DNA of 64,000 nt. It comes from Mycoplasmopsis agalactiae PG2 (GTDB lineage: Bacteria; Bacillota_I; Bacilli_A; Mycoplasmatales; Metamycoplasmataceae). Below, piece by piece: positions 63,076-64,000 of the stretch. Position numbers and translations under genes: made by a program. Numbering within the stretch: the first letter of the stretch is position 1; each line of letters begins with the position of its first letter. The notes under the pieces are model-generated. The model had not been told where the DNA came from. It did not search any database and was given only the letters and a program-made list of their open reading frames with translations. The DNA is taken from positions 620,001 through 684,000 of the forward strand of contig NC_009497.1 of assembly GCF_000063605.1 (NCBI RefSeq), in the 5' to 3' direction.

Positions 63076-64000
63076 TTACTTGGTGTGTTTAACTTCAATG
63101 TTCTTTTGCTCTATGTCTTTATAATTTTCAATCTTGCGTTTTCCAAATGGATTTGTTGATTCTTTTGATGCTTCTTTGTTTGTAATAAATTGACCAAATT
63201 TAATGTAGCTTTCTAAAATGTCTCCACCTTCAAATACACTTTTTGCCTTTTCAGGGTGTTTAACATAGTCAAGCATTTCATAGCCGTCACCGCCAATTAA
63301 AATAAAGTCATTTGTAACAATGTAATAATCTTTGTTTTTATCAACTGCTTTGTCGTTTATCTTTACACTGTTTTCGTCTAATTCATAGACAAATTTGTCG
63401 CCTTTAGTTTCTTTAAAATTAATGTTTGCTTTAACATTATGTGAATATTGAGCATATGCTCCTGAGAATACTTTTGAAGCTCCATGCTTCATAGCCTCAA
63501 GTAAAACGCTTCCTTTTACTTGAACAGCAGCAATTCTATTACTAAAAGGTGAAATTCCTAAAAGATCAGCTCTCTTAATATCTCCAGATTGAGTGTCTTG
63601 ACGCAAACCACCACCATTTACTAATCCAATAACATTATCATCACTAAATTGAACTTCTTGTCCATTGACTTTAGGTTTATTTTCAATAAAGTCATAAACA
63701 GCAGCATCAGCAGCAAATGTACCTAAATTAGTTTGTTGTGCTCTTCCTCTTCAGATTGGGATTTCTCTCTCGCCACCGCCTGGCTTAATCTTCACTTCTT
63801 CAGTGTGCTTAAATTCAACACTTGACTTAAACACAACTTTATCATTAACAGCATCAAACTTTTCTTTTAGTTTGCCAATCATATCTTTAATAGATTGAAT
63901 TGAATTTTCCTTACCACCAAGTAATTCAGTGTACTCAATTGTTCTTAAGTGTTGTTTAACTTCGCTAACTTTTCCAGTTTCAGAATCAACAACTAAATCT
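63076..64000 (-). CDS. 5'-nucleotidase-family protein, C-terminal part (runs off the window)
   Basis: At least 307 codons; the start lies beyond the right edge. It has the 5'-nucleotidase C-terminal (substrate-binding) domain: RGRAQQTNLGTFAADAAVYD, IGLVNGGGLRQDT, DLLGISPFSNRIAAVQVKGS and the IVTNDFILIGGDGYEMLDYV segment with the aromatic pocket. TGA is Trp in EIPIWRGRAQ. The UshA-like enzyme removes phosphate from nucleotides so that nucleosides can be imported, which fits the neighbouring surface nuclease MnuA. Lipoprotein anchoring cannot be checked here. Confidence 0.85.

Overview
The window comes from a mollicute (mycoplasma). It is very AT-rich, and TGA is read as tryptophan throughout: most long genes stay open only if TGA is sense (gltX ends Ser-Gln-TGA-Asn-TAA; S14 ends Ala-Ser-TGA-TAA). 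Gene content points to the Mycoplasma hominis group, probably the Mycoplasmopsis bovis/agalactiae neighbourhood: an MnuA-type nuclease lipoprotein, lipoproteins with S41-protease domains, an S10-spc ribosomal cluster and a reshuffling type I restriction locus. The genus-level placement is from memory of these families, not from a search.

Layout. (1) 1-1525: 16S rRNA on the minus strand, with its leader and promoter to about 1625. (2) 1859-3934: a frameshifted histidine phosphatase and a HAD hydrolase. (3) 4062-13605: one long minus-strand ribosomal protein operon from rpsJ (S10) to rplO (L15), with six 1-base stop/start overlaps. It ends in a strong terminator and has no secY after rplO. (4) 14225-25667: HU, recU (frameshifted), recA, a YmdB-like phosphodiesterase, an M42 peptidase, a pseudouridine synthase, L27/L21, a small peptide with a double-glycine-type leader, mscL, hrcA-grpE with CIRCE-like operators, L31, S4 and a degenerate phosphohexomutase-like protein. 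(5) 25686-28445: gyrA. (6) 29247-43714: a 14.5-kb type I restriction-modification island. (7) 44047-49246: a lipoprotein, fthC-like cyclo-ligase and two tandem S41-domain surface proteins. (8) 49536-63021: gltX, metK behind a candidate SAM-responsive leader RNA, a TIGR02206-like membrane protein, ffh, a GNAT acetyltransferase, a YdbC/PC4-like protein, nicotinate phosphoribosyltransferase, pgk, tRNA-Gly, a decayed membrane protein, leucyl aminopeptidase and mnuA. (9) 63076 to the window end: the C-terminal part of a 5'-nucleotidase-type protein.

The restriction island is the most interesting region. It has two hsdM copies of identical length (892 aa), exactly 10,559 bp apart, each preceded by the same long palindrome. 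It has three hsdS genes carrying four distinct recognition domains, two of the genes sharing a 642-bp near-perfect inverted repeat. A complete tyrosine recombinase sits among them, and the single hsdR is out of frame at a run of nine A. Together this looks like a locus that can change DNA specificity by inversion and switch cleavage by tract slippage, leaving methylation on while restriction is off.

Other points of interest are a short motif (CTATAAAACAG) found in at least eight separate intergenic regions, the metK leader RNA, and several single-base frameshifts (histidine phosphatase, recU, hsdR, a small basic ORF) that need read-level confirmation.
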